A stretch of DNA of 64,000 nucleotides from Methanosarcina mazei S-6 (GCF_000970205.1 NZ_CP009512.1:372001-436000); one strand, 5' to 3'; counted from the first letter of the stretch, positions 45,388-54,710 are shown. Notes: generated by a model not told the origin, from the sequence alone. A program made the numbers and translations.

Positions 45388-46131
45388 TCACTCCCAGACG
45401 TATTTGCTTGCAAAAGGCCGGCTGCTTGCAGGTCCGATCCTTGTATAGTTAGTGTCCAGGAACTCCGCGGGGTCATACCCGAACTGCTCACAAAAACTCT
45501 TTATTATCGGAGATATGCGTTCAAGGTCTTCTTCCGTAAATTTGAATTTCTTGGCTCCGACTCCGAGCAGGTAATCATCCACTTCTCCGCGGATGATAAT
45601 TTCTCCACCGTGGATTCCGCTTCCTATGCCCCTGTCTGTCATGGCTTTCTCTTTGCCGATCCCGAGGACAAGAACAAGGCCTCCTGCCATGTATTCTCCC
45701 AGGAAGGAATGGGCTGTGCCTCCAACGACAAGTACGGGTCTGGCTTCCATTTCATACTGCTTCATATGGATGCCGCCACGGTAGCCGATATTGTTCCTTA
45801 TGAATACCTTGCCGCCCCTCATGCTGTGAGCGACTGCATCCCCGGCGCTTCCATGGATAACAAGCATGCCGCTGTCCATTGTATTCCCTGGGGCGTGTTC
45901 GGCGTTTCCGTTAACTATGCAGGTAGGCCCGCTCATGAACATCCCGAGGTCTCCTCCGGGAACTCCGTTGATTATGATGCGGACATTGCCTCTTACCCCG
46001 TCGCCTATGAAGCGCTGGCCGAGCACATTATCGAGGATGATCTCTTCTGCCCCGTCTGCAACTGCAGCCCTTATTTTTTGGTTTAAGGGGGTGTAGTGCA
46101 TACACCTGGCATCAATTCTTACTGTCTTCAT
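45388..46131 (-). CDS. Glutamate synthase GXGXG-domain subunit
   Basis: A 247-residue right-handed beta-helix protein corresponding to the C-terminal GltB domain: NVLGQRFIGDGVRGNVRIII, GNTMDSGMLVIHGSAGDAV, MRGGKVFIRNNIGYRGG and ATGEYMAGG-like SFLGEYMAGGLVLVLG repeats. It has a structural role in linking the synthase and amidotransferase sites. It sits two bases after the synthase gene and six bases before the F420-type gene. Stand-alone versions are normal for archaeal split glutamate synthases. Confidence 0.9.
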   Translation of the reverse strand: MKTVRIDARCMHYTPLNQKIRAAVADGAEEIILDNVLGQRFIGDGVRGNVRIIINGVPGGDLGMFMSGPTCIVNGNAEHAPGNTMDSGMLVIHGSAGDAVAHSMRGGKVFIRNNIGYRGGIHMKQYEMEARPVLVVGGTAHSFLGEYMAGGLVLVLGIGKEKAMTDRGIGSGIHGGEIIIRGEVDDYLLGVGAKKFKFTEEDLERISPIIKSFCEQFGYDPAEFLDTNYTRIGPASSRPFASKYVWE

Positions 46132-46133
46132 GT

Positions 46134-47645
46134 TCAGGCCCCCGCTGGCAGTACATCCAGGATTTTAAGCATTCCTTCATCCAGCATATATCCTCGCAGG
46201 CGGTCCCTGTTTCCGCGCAGGCTCTCTATACTGTTGATGCCTGCTGCACCCATAAGTTCGCTGAGTTCCAGGGTCCATCCGTGTATAAGGTTTGAAACCT
46301 GTGCTGCTCCGGCTTCCGGGTCAAGCCTGCTTACAAGGTCCGGGCGCTGGGTAGCAATTCCCCATGGGCAGAGGTTTCTGTAACAGTTGCCACATACTCT
46401 GCATCCGAGAGCAACAAGAGCGGCAGTTCCTATATAGACTGCATCTGCTCCGAGAGCTATTGACTTGGCAAGGTCAGCGCTGCTTCTTATACCGCCGCTT
46501 GCGATGATGGAAATCTCGTTCCTTACACCCTGGTCCCTCAGTTTCTGGTCAACGCTTGCAATTGCTGCTTCGATGGGGATTCCTACATGGTCCCTGAATA
46601 CTTTCGGGGCTGCCCCGGTCCCGCCACGGAACCCGTCAATGACCACTGCATCTGCTGAGGACCTTGCAATGCCCGCAGCTATAGGAGCCACATTGTGCAC
46701 GGCTGCAATCTTTACAAAGACAGGCTTTTTCCATTCGGTCGCTTCTTTCAGGCTTCTGATGAGCTGGACGAGATCTTCGATACTGTAAATATCGTGGTGA
46801 GGAGCAGGGCTGATTGCATCGCTTCCAAGTGGGATCATACGGGTTCTGGAAACTTCATCGTTTACCTTTTCTCCGGGGAGGTGCCCTCCTATACCCGGCT
46901 TTGCTCCCTGCCCTATCTTGATCTCAATGGCAGCGCCTCTTTCCAGGTAGTCGATATTTACTCCGAAACGGCCTGAAGCTACCTGGACAATCATGTGATT
47001 CTGGTAGGGGTAGAGATCCTTGTGCAGGCCTCCTTCTCCTGTCCCCATAAAAGTACCGGTCTCTGCTACGGCTTTTGCCATACTGAGCTGGGAGTTAAGG
47101 CTGATAGCCCCGAAGCTCATGTGTCCGATCATTATAGGGGTATCAAGCTTGAGGTTTGGAGCAAGTTTTGTGTCCAGCTCGACATCTCCGCTCTCGGTTT
47201 TTCTGAATTTGAGTTTTGCCGGCTTTTTTCCTATATAGGTCCTGAGCTCCATTGGCTCTCTCAGGGGGTCAATGCTCGGGTTTGTAACCTGGCAGGCATC
47301 GAGCAGAAGGCGGTCGTAGATAATTGGAAGGTCTCTGGCATTTCCCATCCCTGAAAGGATGATCTTCCCGCTGCGTGCCTGATTGATTATATCTTCTCTG
47401 GCTTCCCTTGTCCAGACTGGGTGGCTGCGGTAGTCAACTGGTTTTTCTGTAATACTTATTGCGTCCCTGGGGCACATGGAAACACAGCGGAGACAGGCAG
47501 TACACTTCCTTGATTCTATCAGGATTTTGTCGCCTTCTCTCCTGTATACGCCGTAGGAACAGTTTTCAATGCACCGGCCGCAGTCCATGCACTGGTCGCG
47601 GTCAATGCTGACCTTAAATTTTGGGGGTACACTTCCGAGCGTCAT
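46134..47645 (-). CDS. gltB: Glutamate synthase central (FMN) subunit with ferredoxin domain
   Basis: A 503-residue protein. N-terminal 2[4Fe-4S] ferredoxin (CMDCGRCIENCSYG and CTACLRCVSMCP), then the FMN TIM barrel: MIGHMSFGAISLNSQLSMAKA, GTGEGGLH, IEIKIGQGAKPGIGGHLPG, ISPAPHHDIYSIEDL and VIDGFRGGTGAAP, ending with the Fe-S motif CRVCGNCYRNLCPWGIATQ. It joins ammonia with 2-oxoglutarate to give glutamate. It overlaps the amidotransferase gene by four bases, so expression is coupled. Confidence 0.93.
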   Translation of the reverse strand: MTLGSVPPKFKVSIDRDQCMDCGRCIENCSYGVYRREGDKILIESRKCTACLRCVSMCPRDAISITEKPVDYRSHPVWTREAREDIINQARSGKIILSGMGNARDLPIIYDRLLLDACQVTNPSIDPLREPMELRTYIGKKPAKLKFRKTESGDVELDTKLAPNLKLDTPIMIGHMSFGAISLNSQLSMAKAVAETGTFMGTGEGGLHKDLYPYQNHMIVQVASGRFGVNIDYLERGAAIEIKIGQGAKPGIGGHLPGEKVNDEVSRTRMIPLGSDAISPAPHHDIYSIEDLVQLIRSLKEATEWKKPVFVKIAAVHNVAPIAAGIARSSADAVVIDGFRGGTGAAPKVFRDHVGIPIEAAIASVDQKLRDQGVRNEISIIASGGIRSSADLAKSIALGADAVYIGTAALVALGCRVCGNCYRNLCPWGIATQRPDLVSRLDPEAGAAQVSNLIHGWTLELSELMGAAGINSIESLRGNRDRLRGYMLDEGMLKILDVLPAGA

Positions 47646-48694
47646 TCGATAAACCTCCCTATTATGGGTTCTCCTGCCCTGGGAGTGTAAATACTCTTTA
47701 CTTCGGGGTCAAGGGTCCTTATTGCTGCTTCTTCACTGGAGATGTAAAGTTTGCTTCCGTTTTCTCCAACTACGAGGGGGCGAAGCTTAATTCTGTCAGT
47801 AAATCCTACAATTCCTTCATCAGTGCCGACAACAATAGCAAAAGGACCGTTCATAAGGGCAGACCCATAGGTCAGGCGGACTGCCTTATTTAATTCAGCT
47901 TCCTTTTCCGGCATTCTGTCTATGTCGTCCCAGAACGGAGGGGCAAGAGCCCTGACGATCATTTCATGGGAGAGTTCGTGCTGCCTTCCGAGAAGGTCGA
48001 AAAGGTAAGCTACAACTTCGGTATCGGTAAAGAGGGTACATTTGTATCCGTACCCCTCGACATAGCGCTGGTTAGTGCCGTATGAGGTAATTTCTCCATT
48101 GTGCACTACTGACCAGTTAAGCAGGTTAAAAGGGTGAGCTCCTCCCCACCAGCCCGGAGAGTTGGTTGGGTAGCGGTTGTGAGCAAGCCAGATATAGCCC
48201 TTGTAGTCTTCAATCCTGTAGAAGTTTGCTACATCCTCAGGCCAGCCTGAAGCTTTGAAAACCCCCATATTTTTGCCGGAGGAAAATATTGTGGCGCCTT
48301 TTACATTGGCGTTTACTTCCATGACTATGTACGTTACAACATCATTTTCAGAGTTCATCCTTCCTGCCATCAGGTCTTCCGAGGGTTTGAAGAAATATCT
48401 CCAGGGGATATGGACCTTTCTGATTCCTGGTTGAGGGGTAGTCGGAATTTCTTCCTGGTGAACTATTTCTCCCCACTGCTGGAGGAGTTCATCAACCTTC
48501 TTTTTTGGTTCAGCCAGGTTATCAAAGAAAACATGAAGAGCATAGTAGTCCGCATATTCGGGGTAAATCCCGTATGCAGCATAGCCTGCCCCGTCTCCAC
48601 TGCCTCTTTCATTCATGAGACTAAGAGCGGCTTTTATGCCCGACCCGTCCATTCTGGACTTTGTTCGATCTATAAAGCCTATTATTCCACACAT
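47642..48694 (-). CDS. Glutamate synthase glutamine amidotransferase (class II) subunit
   Basis: About 350 residues. The ATG at 48694 places the nucleophile Cys at position 2 (MCGIIGFIDRTKS) as class II amidotransferases require; the in-frame upstream ATG at 48739 is rejected for that reason, and GTGATC lies before 48694. NERGSGDGAGYAAYG, HNRYPTNSPGWWGGAHPF and WSVVHNGEITSYG are the expected active-site blocks. It releases ammonia from glutamine for the adjacent synthase subunit. First gene of the four-gene operon. Confidence 0.92.
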   Translation of the reverse strand: MCGIIGFIDRTKSRMDGSGIKAALSLMNERGSGDGAGYAAYGIYPEYADYYALHVFFDNLAEPKKKVDELLQQWGEIVHQEEIPTTPQPGIRKVHIPWRYFFKPSEDLMAGRMNSENDVVTYIVMEVNANVKGATIFSSGKNMGVFKASGWPEDVANFYRIEDYKGYIWLAHNRYPTNSPGWWGGAHPFNLLNWSVVHNGEITSYGTNQRYVEGYGYKCTLFTDTEVVAYLFDLLGRQHELSHEMIVRALAPPFWDDIDRMPEKEAELNKAVRLTYGSALMNGPFAIVVGTDEGIVGFTDRIKLRPLVVGENGSKLYISSEEAAIRTLDPEVKSIYTPRAGEPIIGRFIE

Positions 48695-49489
48695 TTTGAT
48701 CACTCTAGAAATGGATAGATATGAGCGTGATAAGAGCAATTTTCTAATAATCCCTTCGTTTCCGGGTATTTCCCAGGACTTATGCGGCTCATTTTTGAGA
48801 AATAGTTCAAAAAATTTGCCAGCTGGATAACTGGGTTCTCAAGGAATATTCACAGGTATTAGATTAAAGGGATATTTCACGTAATTCCATTTTGTTTGAT
48901 TATATTATTAACTTGAATTTGTGATAACTTTCCTGCCTCTGTTTTTTCTATTCCGTAAAATTGAGAGGGTCGCCGCTAAGGGAAGTAAGTAATTTAGTAC
49001 CTATTTGACAATATATATATGTTTCTTTTTCCAGAACCGGAACTTCCTGACATAACACTGCGAAGCAGGTCGTTTTAATCCTTCAATGTTCTTTTTTGCA
49101 TCCTTTTTCTCTTTTCTGGATGCCCATCTACAATTTGTATTGTTTTTATTCAGGACTATAATCTCTTTCCCGGCAGGCATATCCTGTTTTCCCGTCTTAG
49201 ACGCATCAAAAAAAGTAACCATAGAGTCAATACCCGAATGAGATAAAATGATTTTTCGGGGAAAGCATTTTTATACAGAAATTATTTTCCAGTTCTTTTT
49301 CTTAACTGCATAAAAAAGAACTTTTACATAAAATCTCTTTTCTCAAGTTCTCTGATTTTTTTCAAAAAAATAGGGATACAGCTGCCGGCAACATATCCCT
49401 TAATGGGCAGTATACCCCTTAATAAACGTTTTTAAGGCCTGGAGCAGATCCTTCCGGCACATCTTAAGTCAAATCTTTCTTCTATATAT
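48695..49489. other. Intergenic region between the glutamate synthase and glutamine synthetase genes
   Basis: About 795 AT-rich bases with the presumed promoter of the glutamate synthase operon near 48720-48900 and the 3' end of glnA. A 73-codon minus-strand frame (49001-49222) has no ribosome-binding site and an unconvincing composition. No GGTA-N6-TACC operator was found here. Confidence 0.45.
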
Positions 49490-50833
49490 TTACAGCATAG
49501 AGAGATATCTGGAAAGTTCCCAGGGGTGGACAACTGCTTTGTATTCGTCCCATTCCATCTCTTTTGCACAGAGGTAATGGCTGAAAACATGTTCTCCGAG
49601 GGCTTCCTTTACGAACTTGCTGCCTTTCATTTCATCGATTGCTTCCTTAAGGTCTGCGGGAAGGGAACGGATTCCTCTCTCTTCGCGTTCTTTGTCCGAA
49701 AGGTGGAATATGTTTACGTTGGTAGGCTCTCCGGGATCAATTTTGTTCTTTATCCCCTCAAGGCCAGCTCTGAGCATGAGAGCAAATGCAAGGTAAGGGT
49801 TGCATGCCGGGTCCGGACATCTGAGTTCTATTCTTGTTCCGTTTCCTCTGGTTGCCGGGATACGGATCAGAGAACTTCTGTTTTGTGCAGACCATGAAAT
49901 ATAAACAGGAGCTTCATAGCCGGGGACAAGTCTCTTGTAAGAGTTTACTACAGGGTTCGTAACAGCTGTAAATTCTCTGATGTGCTTCAACAGCCCGCCT
50001 ATATAATACATTGCATCCTGGGACAGTTTAGTTGGAGTGTCCGGGTCATAGAAAACGTTCTTTCCATCCTTAAAAAGGGACTGGTTGCTGTGCATACCTG
50101 ATCCGTTTACACCAAAGAGAGGCTTTGGCATGAAGGAGGCATAGTAGCCTTTGTGGTAAGCAATTGATTTTACCACGTATTTGAAAGTCACAACATTGTC
50201 TGCTGTGCAAAGCACGTCTCCGAACCTGAAGTCTATTTCATGCTGGGAAGGTGCAACTTCGTGATGGGAGGCTTCTATCTGGAAGCCCATGTGTTCCAGG
50301 GCGTAGTCAATGTCTCTGCGGACATCCTGTGCACGGTCGAGGGGTGCGAAATCGAAGTATCCTCCCTGGTCGGTAAGTTCGGTTGTCGGGTTTCCATTTG
50401 CATCAAGCTTGAACAGGAAAAACTCAAGTTCCGGCCCTACGTTCATTGAGAAGCCCATTTTTTCGGCTTCTTTGATTGCGGTCTTAAGTACATATCTCGG
50501 GTCTCCCTTGAAGGGGTTTCCGTCAGGAAGATATACATCTCCGAGAATCCTGGCTACTGCGCCGGTTGCAGGTCTCCAGGGCAGGATTCTGAATGTTGAA
50601 GGGTCAAGTGCGAGTTTCATATCAGATTCTTCAATCCTTGTAAAACCCTGGATTGAAGATCCGTCAAACATTACACCGTTTTCAAAAGCTTCTTCCAGTT
50701 GTTCCGCAGGAATTGCCCAGCTTTTGATGATGCCGAGTGTATCCGTAAACTGGGTACGGATAAACTTCACGTCTCGTTCTTTTACGGCCTCTAACACATC
50801 TTCTTTAGTTGTACACTTTTTCATCTGCACCAT
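49490..50833 (-). CDS. glnA: Glutamine synthetase type I
   Basis: A 447-residue enzyme forming glutamine from glutamate, ammonia and ATP. Motifs: MFDGSSIQGF, VGPELEFFLF, the HHEVAPSQHEIDF metal-binding block, NGSGMHSNQSL, and RIPATRGNGTRIELRCPDP. Length and the absence of the Tyr adenylylation loop point to the GSI-alpha type found in archaea. GAGGATGG precedes the ATG at 50833. An operator overlaps the predicted transcript start. A complete IS66 element sits about 230 bases beyond the promoter. Confidence 0.96.
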   Translation of the reverse strand: MVQMKKCTTKEDVLEAVKERDVKFIRTQFTDTLGIIKSWAIPAEQLEEAFENGVMFDGSSIQGFTRIEESDMKLALDPSTFRILPWRPATGAVARILGDVYLPDGNPFKGDPRYVLKTAIKEAEKMGFSMNVGPELEFFLFKLDANGNPTTELTDQGGYFDFAPLDRAQDVRRDIDYALEHMGFQIEASHHEVAPSQHEIDFRFGDVLCTADNVVTFKYVVKSIAYHKGYYASFMPKPLFGVNGSGMHSNQSLFKDGKNVFYDPDTPTKLSQDAMYYIGGLLKHIREFTAVTNPVVNSYKRLVPGYEAPVYISWSAQNRSSLIRIPATRGNGTRIELRCPDPACNPYLAFALMLRAGLEGIKNKIDPGEPTNVNIFHLSDKEREERGIRSLPADLKEAIDEMKGSKFVKEALGEHVFSHYLCAKEMEWDEYKAVVHPWELSRYLSML

Positions 50834-50856
50834 TTGATTCCATCCTCACTAGGCAT

Positions 50857-50890
50857 TAGGTAACCATTTACCTATCTGATACTATATATA
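50857..50890 (-). promoter_or_regulatory. glnA promoter with NrpR-type operator
   Basis: TATATATA at 50883-50890 is the TATA box. TAGGTAACCATTTACCTA at 50857-50874 is an 18-base palindrome matching the GGTA-N6-TACC form of the archaeal nitrogen repressor NrpR site, placed over the predicted transcript start (about 50862). Repression in nitrogen sufficiency is expected from work on Methanosarcina glnA. Confidence 0.7.
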
Positions 50891-51121
50891 ATTTACTACA
50901 AATCCCGGATCTAAGATACTTTAGAAACCCGGTCAGAACTCGCAAACTATAAAATTATTTATGGCTTCATCCCCACTTACTGTATATATTTCAATATCCT
51001 GTATATAAATTTCATTCCAGATGAGATAGATCCCTCAATAAAGTTTAAATTTCAACTTTCTATCTCTAAAAGTTTGTTAAAACTCTTAAATACGCAGAAA
51101 GAGAAAGTTAAACGTAACTGC

Positions 51122-52555
51122 TCAGAGTATAGTTAACGGCGCTCCTATGAGCGCCGCACGAATACCCTCTAAAACAGGTAAACCGTTCTTTTTTCCTGTA
51201 GAAATGTACGCCCTAATTCTGCAGAAAGCTTGCGCTCCCATTGCTTTTCTGAAAGTTCCCGATATTTTCTGCTGTAGTTTCATCATCCTGATATCTCTTT
51301 CTGCCTGATTATTATCAAATGGAACTTTCAAATCTGTCAGGAATCTCAGAATCTTTTCTTTGTGTTCTATAAACCTATCCAGCAGATTCCTTGATTTTGT
51401 TTTTGGATTTTTACCGCGTTTTCCCTGTTTTTCAGGATTTAGAGAATGCGGATTTTCTTCAAGCGCTCTAATGATAATTGCATCAAACCTTTCTTCCAAT
51501 GCTTTAATTTGCTCAAAATCAGGTTCTCTTAATTGCTCTTTACACTCATCAGTGTATTTCTTCATCTCAGTGAGCAGTTCATTCATCTCTTTAGCCCATG
51601 TCTGTTTATAGTTCTCTTCAATTCCTGTAAGTTCTCTCTGTAAATGAGCGTTACACAGAGCATGATCACAATCATAAACGTTGTAAGGTTTCCATCCATC
51701 ATGAACTGCTACTCCCTTAAACTTCGGAAGAATTCCCATAGCATCTATTGCTTCTGCTCCTCTTTTTGTATGAGCAAAATAACATGTGTATTTTTCATTA
51801 GAAGCTACATGAAGCCAGTGTCTTTTTCCTTCAATCTTCATACCAGTTTCATCAAAATTGATTACAGGCGAGGCTAATAACTTCTCTCTAATAACGTTTT
51901 CAAATTCCTCTAAATTCTGGAAACATTCTCTTTCTGCTCTAATTATCGTAGCAGGACAGATTTTTATTCCCATAATGTCTTCAAATAACTCAGAAATTCT
52001 ATCATAAGGAACAAACTGGTAATTTTTACAGTAAATAGCTGAAGCTAAAATATTAGGGCCATACTGAACCGGATATTTCACTGATTCGGGAAAAACGGCT
52101 TTATTCAACTTTCCACAACAAGGACAGGTTTTAATCTGACTTTTATGTTCTGTAACAATTAGATTTACGGGAGGAATGTCAAAGACCTGTCTTCTCTCAT
52201 AAGCTTCAACTTCAACATTCTCAAGGGTAGATCCGCATTCTTTGCAGCAGGTCAAAGAATGTTCTATTACCTACTCAGGATGATCAACCATATCAAGAGT
52301 CGTGCCTGGATGACCTTCCTGACCTCCAGGTTTCTTCCCGCTTGGTTTACGCAGACTCTTGGGATTAGGTTTCTCTTTGACAAAATAATCAGTAGAAGGA
52401 GGTCGACTGCTGTTACGACTGTTTTGATTTAAACGAGATTCTAAGGCTACAAGTCTTTCAGTGAGTTCTTTAACTTGAGATTCTAAACTCTCAATGTAAG
52501 CTACAATAATTTCAGGATTTGAAGCACAGTAAGAAAGAATCTCATCACGTTTCAT
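51122..52555 (-). CDS. IS66-family transposase read through one TAG codon
   Basis: A 477-codon frame from ATG 52555 to the stop at 51122, interrupted only by TAG at 52271-52273 (codon 95). N-terminal coiled coil, LNQNSRNSSRPPSTDYF, KPGGQEGHPGTT, then the amber, then zinc-finger Cys residues (CCKECGS, CPCCGK) and the DDE domain: FDETGMKIEGKRHW, VHDGWKPYNVYDCDHALCNAHL and the Glu in PFDNNQAERDIRMMK. The total length is that of a normal IS66 TnpC. The amber could be read as pyrrolysine; if not, two fragments of 94 and 377 residues result. Confidence 0.85.
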
Positions 52556-52562
52556 AAAGCTA

Positions 52563-52630
52563 AAAAGGAATCATTTTATATCCAATTTTTCCTCGGAACG
52601 AGGAAAAATGTGTAGCCTCGTTAAGGCTAC
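52563..52630 (-). promoter_or_regulatory. Two-hairpin leader of the IS66 transposase
   Basis: Between the left end and the transposase start are two hairpins: GTAGCC-TTAACGA-GGCTAC and ATTTTTCCTCG-TTC-CGAGGAAAAAT. The truncated copy at 20861-20905 has the same two hairpins with changes in the loops. Confidence 0.6.
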
Positions 52631-52706
52631 CTGAATAGTTACAGTTAAACTTTTTTAACCTCAGTATTAATGAGCTTTGAAGTTCAATATATCATTGAGG
52701 TCATAT

Positions 52707-53189
52707 ATGTTTCAGAGAATAAATGTTCCCAGATTACTGGCTTGTATAATAATCTGCCAGCTTGCAGGAATAATCGGATCTGTATTTACATCTTCTTCCC
52801 TTGATACCTGGTACATTTTTCTTGAAAAGCCATCTTACAACCCTCCTTCCTGGGTCTTCTTCCCTGTCTGGACCACACTTTACACACTAATGGGAATTTC
52901 CCTGTACCTTGTTTGGGAAAAAGGTCTGCAGCATAAAGAGGTCAAAACAGGTGTTTTTCTCTTCGGATTACAGCTGGTACTTAATACACTCTGGTCCCTG
53001 TTATTCTTTGGGTTAAAGTCTCCTTATTATGCCTTTCTTGAGATTCTCGTTCTCTGGATTGCAATTCTGCTGACTATAATCCAGTTCTGGAAAATTTCAA
53101 AATCTGCTTCCCTTCTCCTCGTCCCATATATACTCTGGGTTAGCTTTGCAGCTCTGCTTAATTACCAGATCTGGGTTCTCAATTCATGA
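52707..53189 (+). CDS. tspO: TspO/MBR family membrane protein
   Basis: About 160 residues in five transmembrane helices with the family motifs WYIFLEKPSYNPPSWVFFPVWTTLYTLMG, AFLQLVLN-like GLQLVLNTLWSLLFFGL, and PYILWVSFAALLNYQIW. TspO proteins bind tetrapyrroles or related ligands; the archaeal role is unknown, though a tetrapyrrole-rich methanogen offers candidates. The ATG at 52707 has GAGGT upstream and is preferred to TTG at 52677. The IS66 element ends 57 bases upstream, so the native promoter may have been displaced. Confidence 0.9.
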   Translation: MFQRINVPRLLACIIICQLAGIIGSVFTSSSLDTWYIFLEKPSYNPPSWVFFPVWTTLYTLMGISLYLVWEKGLQHKEVKTGVFLFGLQLVLNTLWSLLFFGLKSPYYAFLEILVLWIAILLTIIQFWKISKSASLLLVPYILWVSFAALLNYQIWVLNS

Positions 53190-53428
53190 ATGCATATCTC
53201 TATCAATAGTTCCCTTCCCACCAGCCATCTACTTTTTTCTACCCACAGCTCCTCACAAATAGCATCTGTATTAAAAATAAGTATTCAGTACAGGACAATA
53301 TCTCTGAAGGGATTTATTTCTGGGATCAACCTGCTTCATAAAATGAGTTCTGAAAAAATATATGAATTCTGAAAAAAAGATTATATCCGGAGAATCCGGG
53401 TGAACTTCAAGGCAGAATGAGATTTGAG

Positions 53429-53656
53429 TTAAAAGGAATCATCAGTATGGAGGGCACCGCAACCGCAGCTTCTTCCTAACAGAGTTGATACTCGATGTCT
53501 GAGGTGGTGAATGTCGTCCTCTGACATCCTTTCAAGTTCTTGTTTATGTTCTTTTTCTATATGGTCAAACATGGCCTGTTCTACTTCTTCAAGTTCATTC
53601 CCGGCAGCCATAAAGTTGCATCTGAACCCCAGATCGCCGCACTTAACAATTTTCAT
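53429..53656 (-). CDS. DUF1059 small protein
   Basis: 75 residues: MKIVKCGDLGFRCNFMAAGNE, EEVEQAMFDHIEKEHKQE and a C-terminal extension ending CGCGALHTDDSF. The first 55 residues match DUF1059, a small family of unknown function common in archaea and actinobacteria. The Cys residues of the C-terminal extension suggest metal binding. GAGGAGATG-type sequence precedes the start. Confidence 0.82.
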   Translation of the reverse strand: MKIVKCGDLGFRCNFMAAGNELEEVEQAMFDHIEKEHKQELERMSEDDIHHLRHRVSTLLGRSCGCGALHTDDSF

Positions 53657-53801
53657 AGCATCTCCTCTCGCAGAATAATTTCTTAAAATAGACTTTCAAA
53701 ATAGGTTCATTCGATTCAAATTAAATATAATAAAAATTGATTGGATATAAAATTAAGTCTTTCTGTTTTTCTCTTTATGCGAAATTTCTGGTATCAACTT
53801 T

Positions 53802-54110
53802 TTAATCTACATGAATGAATCTTGCACAGGTGAAACCTTCTTTGTAAGGAACCTTTATCGTAAGCATTCCATTATTGTTCGCCGCAACAGCTTTTTCCGG
53901 GTCTACAGGTCCGTCCAGGAAAAAAGATCCCAGATATTCAACTGTTTCACTGAAAGCTTTTATGTAAAAGCTATTTTCATGCATCATAAGAGTTATATTC
54001 TCGTCCTTAACATCCGAAAGTTCAACCTCTATAGTAAGCTCTTCCCGTCTATCGTCATGATACATCGCTATAACTGGAGTTTTTATTATTCTGGGCACGG
54101 GATTTTTCAT
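53802..54110 (-). CDS. Hsp20/alpha-crystallin-like protein
   Basis: 102 residues covering a minimal alpha-crystallin domain: ELTIEVELSDVKDENITLMM, FYIKAFSETVEYLGSFFLDG and a C-terminal NNNGMLTIKVPYKEG. Long N- and C-terminal oligomerisation arms are missing, so it may act as a small CS-domain-type protein. It is a tandem paralog of the gene at 54178-54477 and probably cotranscribed with it. Confidence 0.82.
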   Translation of the reverse strand: MKNPVPRIIKTPVIAMYHDDRREELTIEVELSDVKDENITLMMHENSFYIKAFSETVEYLGSFFLDGPVDPEKAVAANNNGMLTIKVPYKEGFTCARFIHVD

Positions 54111-54177
54111 TGAATACTCTCCCCAAAAATCTTGTAGCTTGATGACTTCAAACTTGCTGTCATTTTAAATGTGATAT

Positions 54178-54477
54178 TTATTCTATTTTGACATCAACTG
54201 CCTTTTCAAAAGGCTGCTGATATGGCACATTGACTTTGAGCACTCCATTTGAATAGGTTGCAGTAGCTTTCTCAGGGCTTATAGGGCAGCATACTGCATA
54301 GCTGTCAGTATACTCAACTCCTTCTTTGGTCGCTTTTACATAAAAACCGTCTTCTACAACCTTAAAAGAAATGTTTTCTTTTTCTACGCCCGGAAGAACT
54401 ACTTCTATCTTCAAATTTTCATATGTCTCGTCAGGATACGCACAGATAGCAGGTGATAATCTTAAAATCTCAGCCAT
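54178..54477 (-). CDS. Hsp20/alpha-crystallin-like protein
   Basis: 99 residues: NLKIEVVLPGVEKENISFKV, GFYVKATKEGVEYTDSYAVC and TYSNGVLKVNVPYQQP are the strands of an alpha-crystallin domain, again without long arms. It shares the layout and YxNGxLxxxVPY end with the downstream paralog 67 bases away. Expected to be a holdase-type chaperone or CS-like adaptor. Confidence 0.82.
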   Translation of the reverse strand: MAEILRLSPAICAYPDETYENLKIEVVLPGVEKENISFKVVEDGFYVKATKEGVEYTDSYAVCCPISPEKATATYSNGVLKVNVPYQQPFEKAVDVKIE

Positions 54478-54571
54478 AACATTCCCCAGATAAAATCGCC
54501 TATTAAGATATTTATATATATCTTACATATTTATTTCACTTCAGTCCGGGTCTTTTTTTTATAAACACAAT

Positions 54572-54627
54572 GAGCCAGGTATGTTAATGAGACACAACAG
54601 AGCCAAGTATGTTAATGAGACACGAGA
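54572..54627. repeat. 28-bp tandem duplication
   Basis: Two adjacent 28-base units beginning GAGCCAGGTATGTTAATGAG and GAGCCAAGTATGTTAATGAG, differing at a few positions, between the Hsp20 gene and the next membrane protein gene. Function unknown. Confidence 0.6.
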
Positions 54628-54710
54628 CATCGCGTGTTCATGAAAATAAATTGAATATAGAAAAGTATTGAAAGATTCTTTTACAAAGAATCTTTATATC
54701 TGGCTCCTTT

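Larger units (their letters stand above)
51114..52642 (-). mobile_element. Complete IS66-family insertion sequence
   Basis: 1529 bases. Left end (minus orientation) GTAACTATTCAG, complement of 52631-52642; right end GTAACTGCTCAG at 51114-51125, matching at 10 of 12 positions and beginning GTAA as usual for IS66. It carries one transposase gene with an in-frame TAG and no accessory genes. The intact duplication indicates a fairly recent insertion between glnA and tspO. Confidence 0.92.
51106..52650. repeat. 8-bp target-site duplication flanking the IS66 element
   Basis: AGTTAAAC occurs at 51106-51113 and again at 52643-52650, immediately outside the terminal repeats. An 8-base duplication is the rule for IS66. 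Confidence 0.9.

Noticed and set aside
49001-49222. 73-codon minus-strand frame between the glutamate synthase and glnA genes
   Set aside because: Lys-rich with no binding site, no recognisable domain and no operon context.
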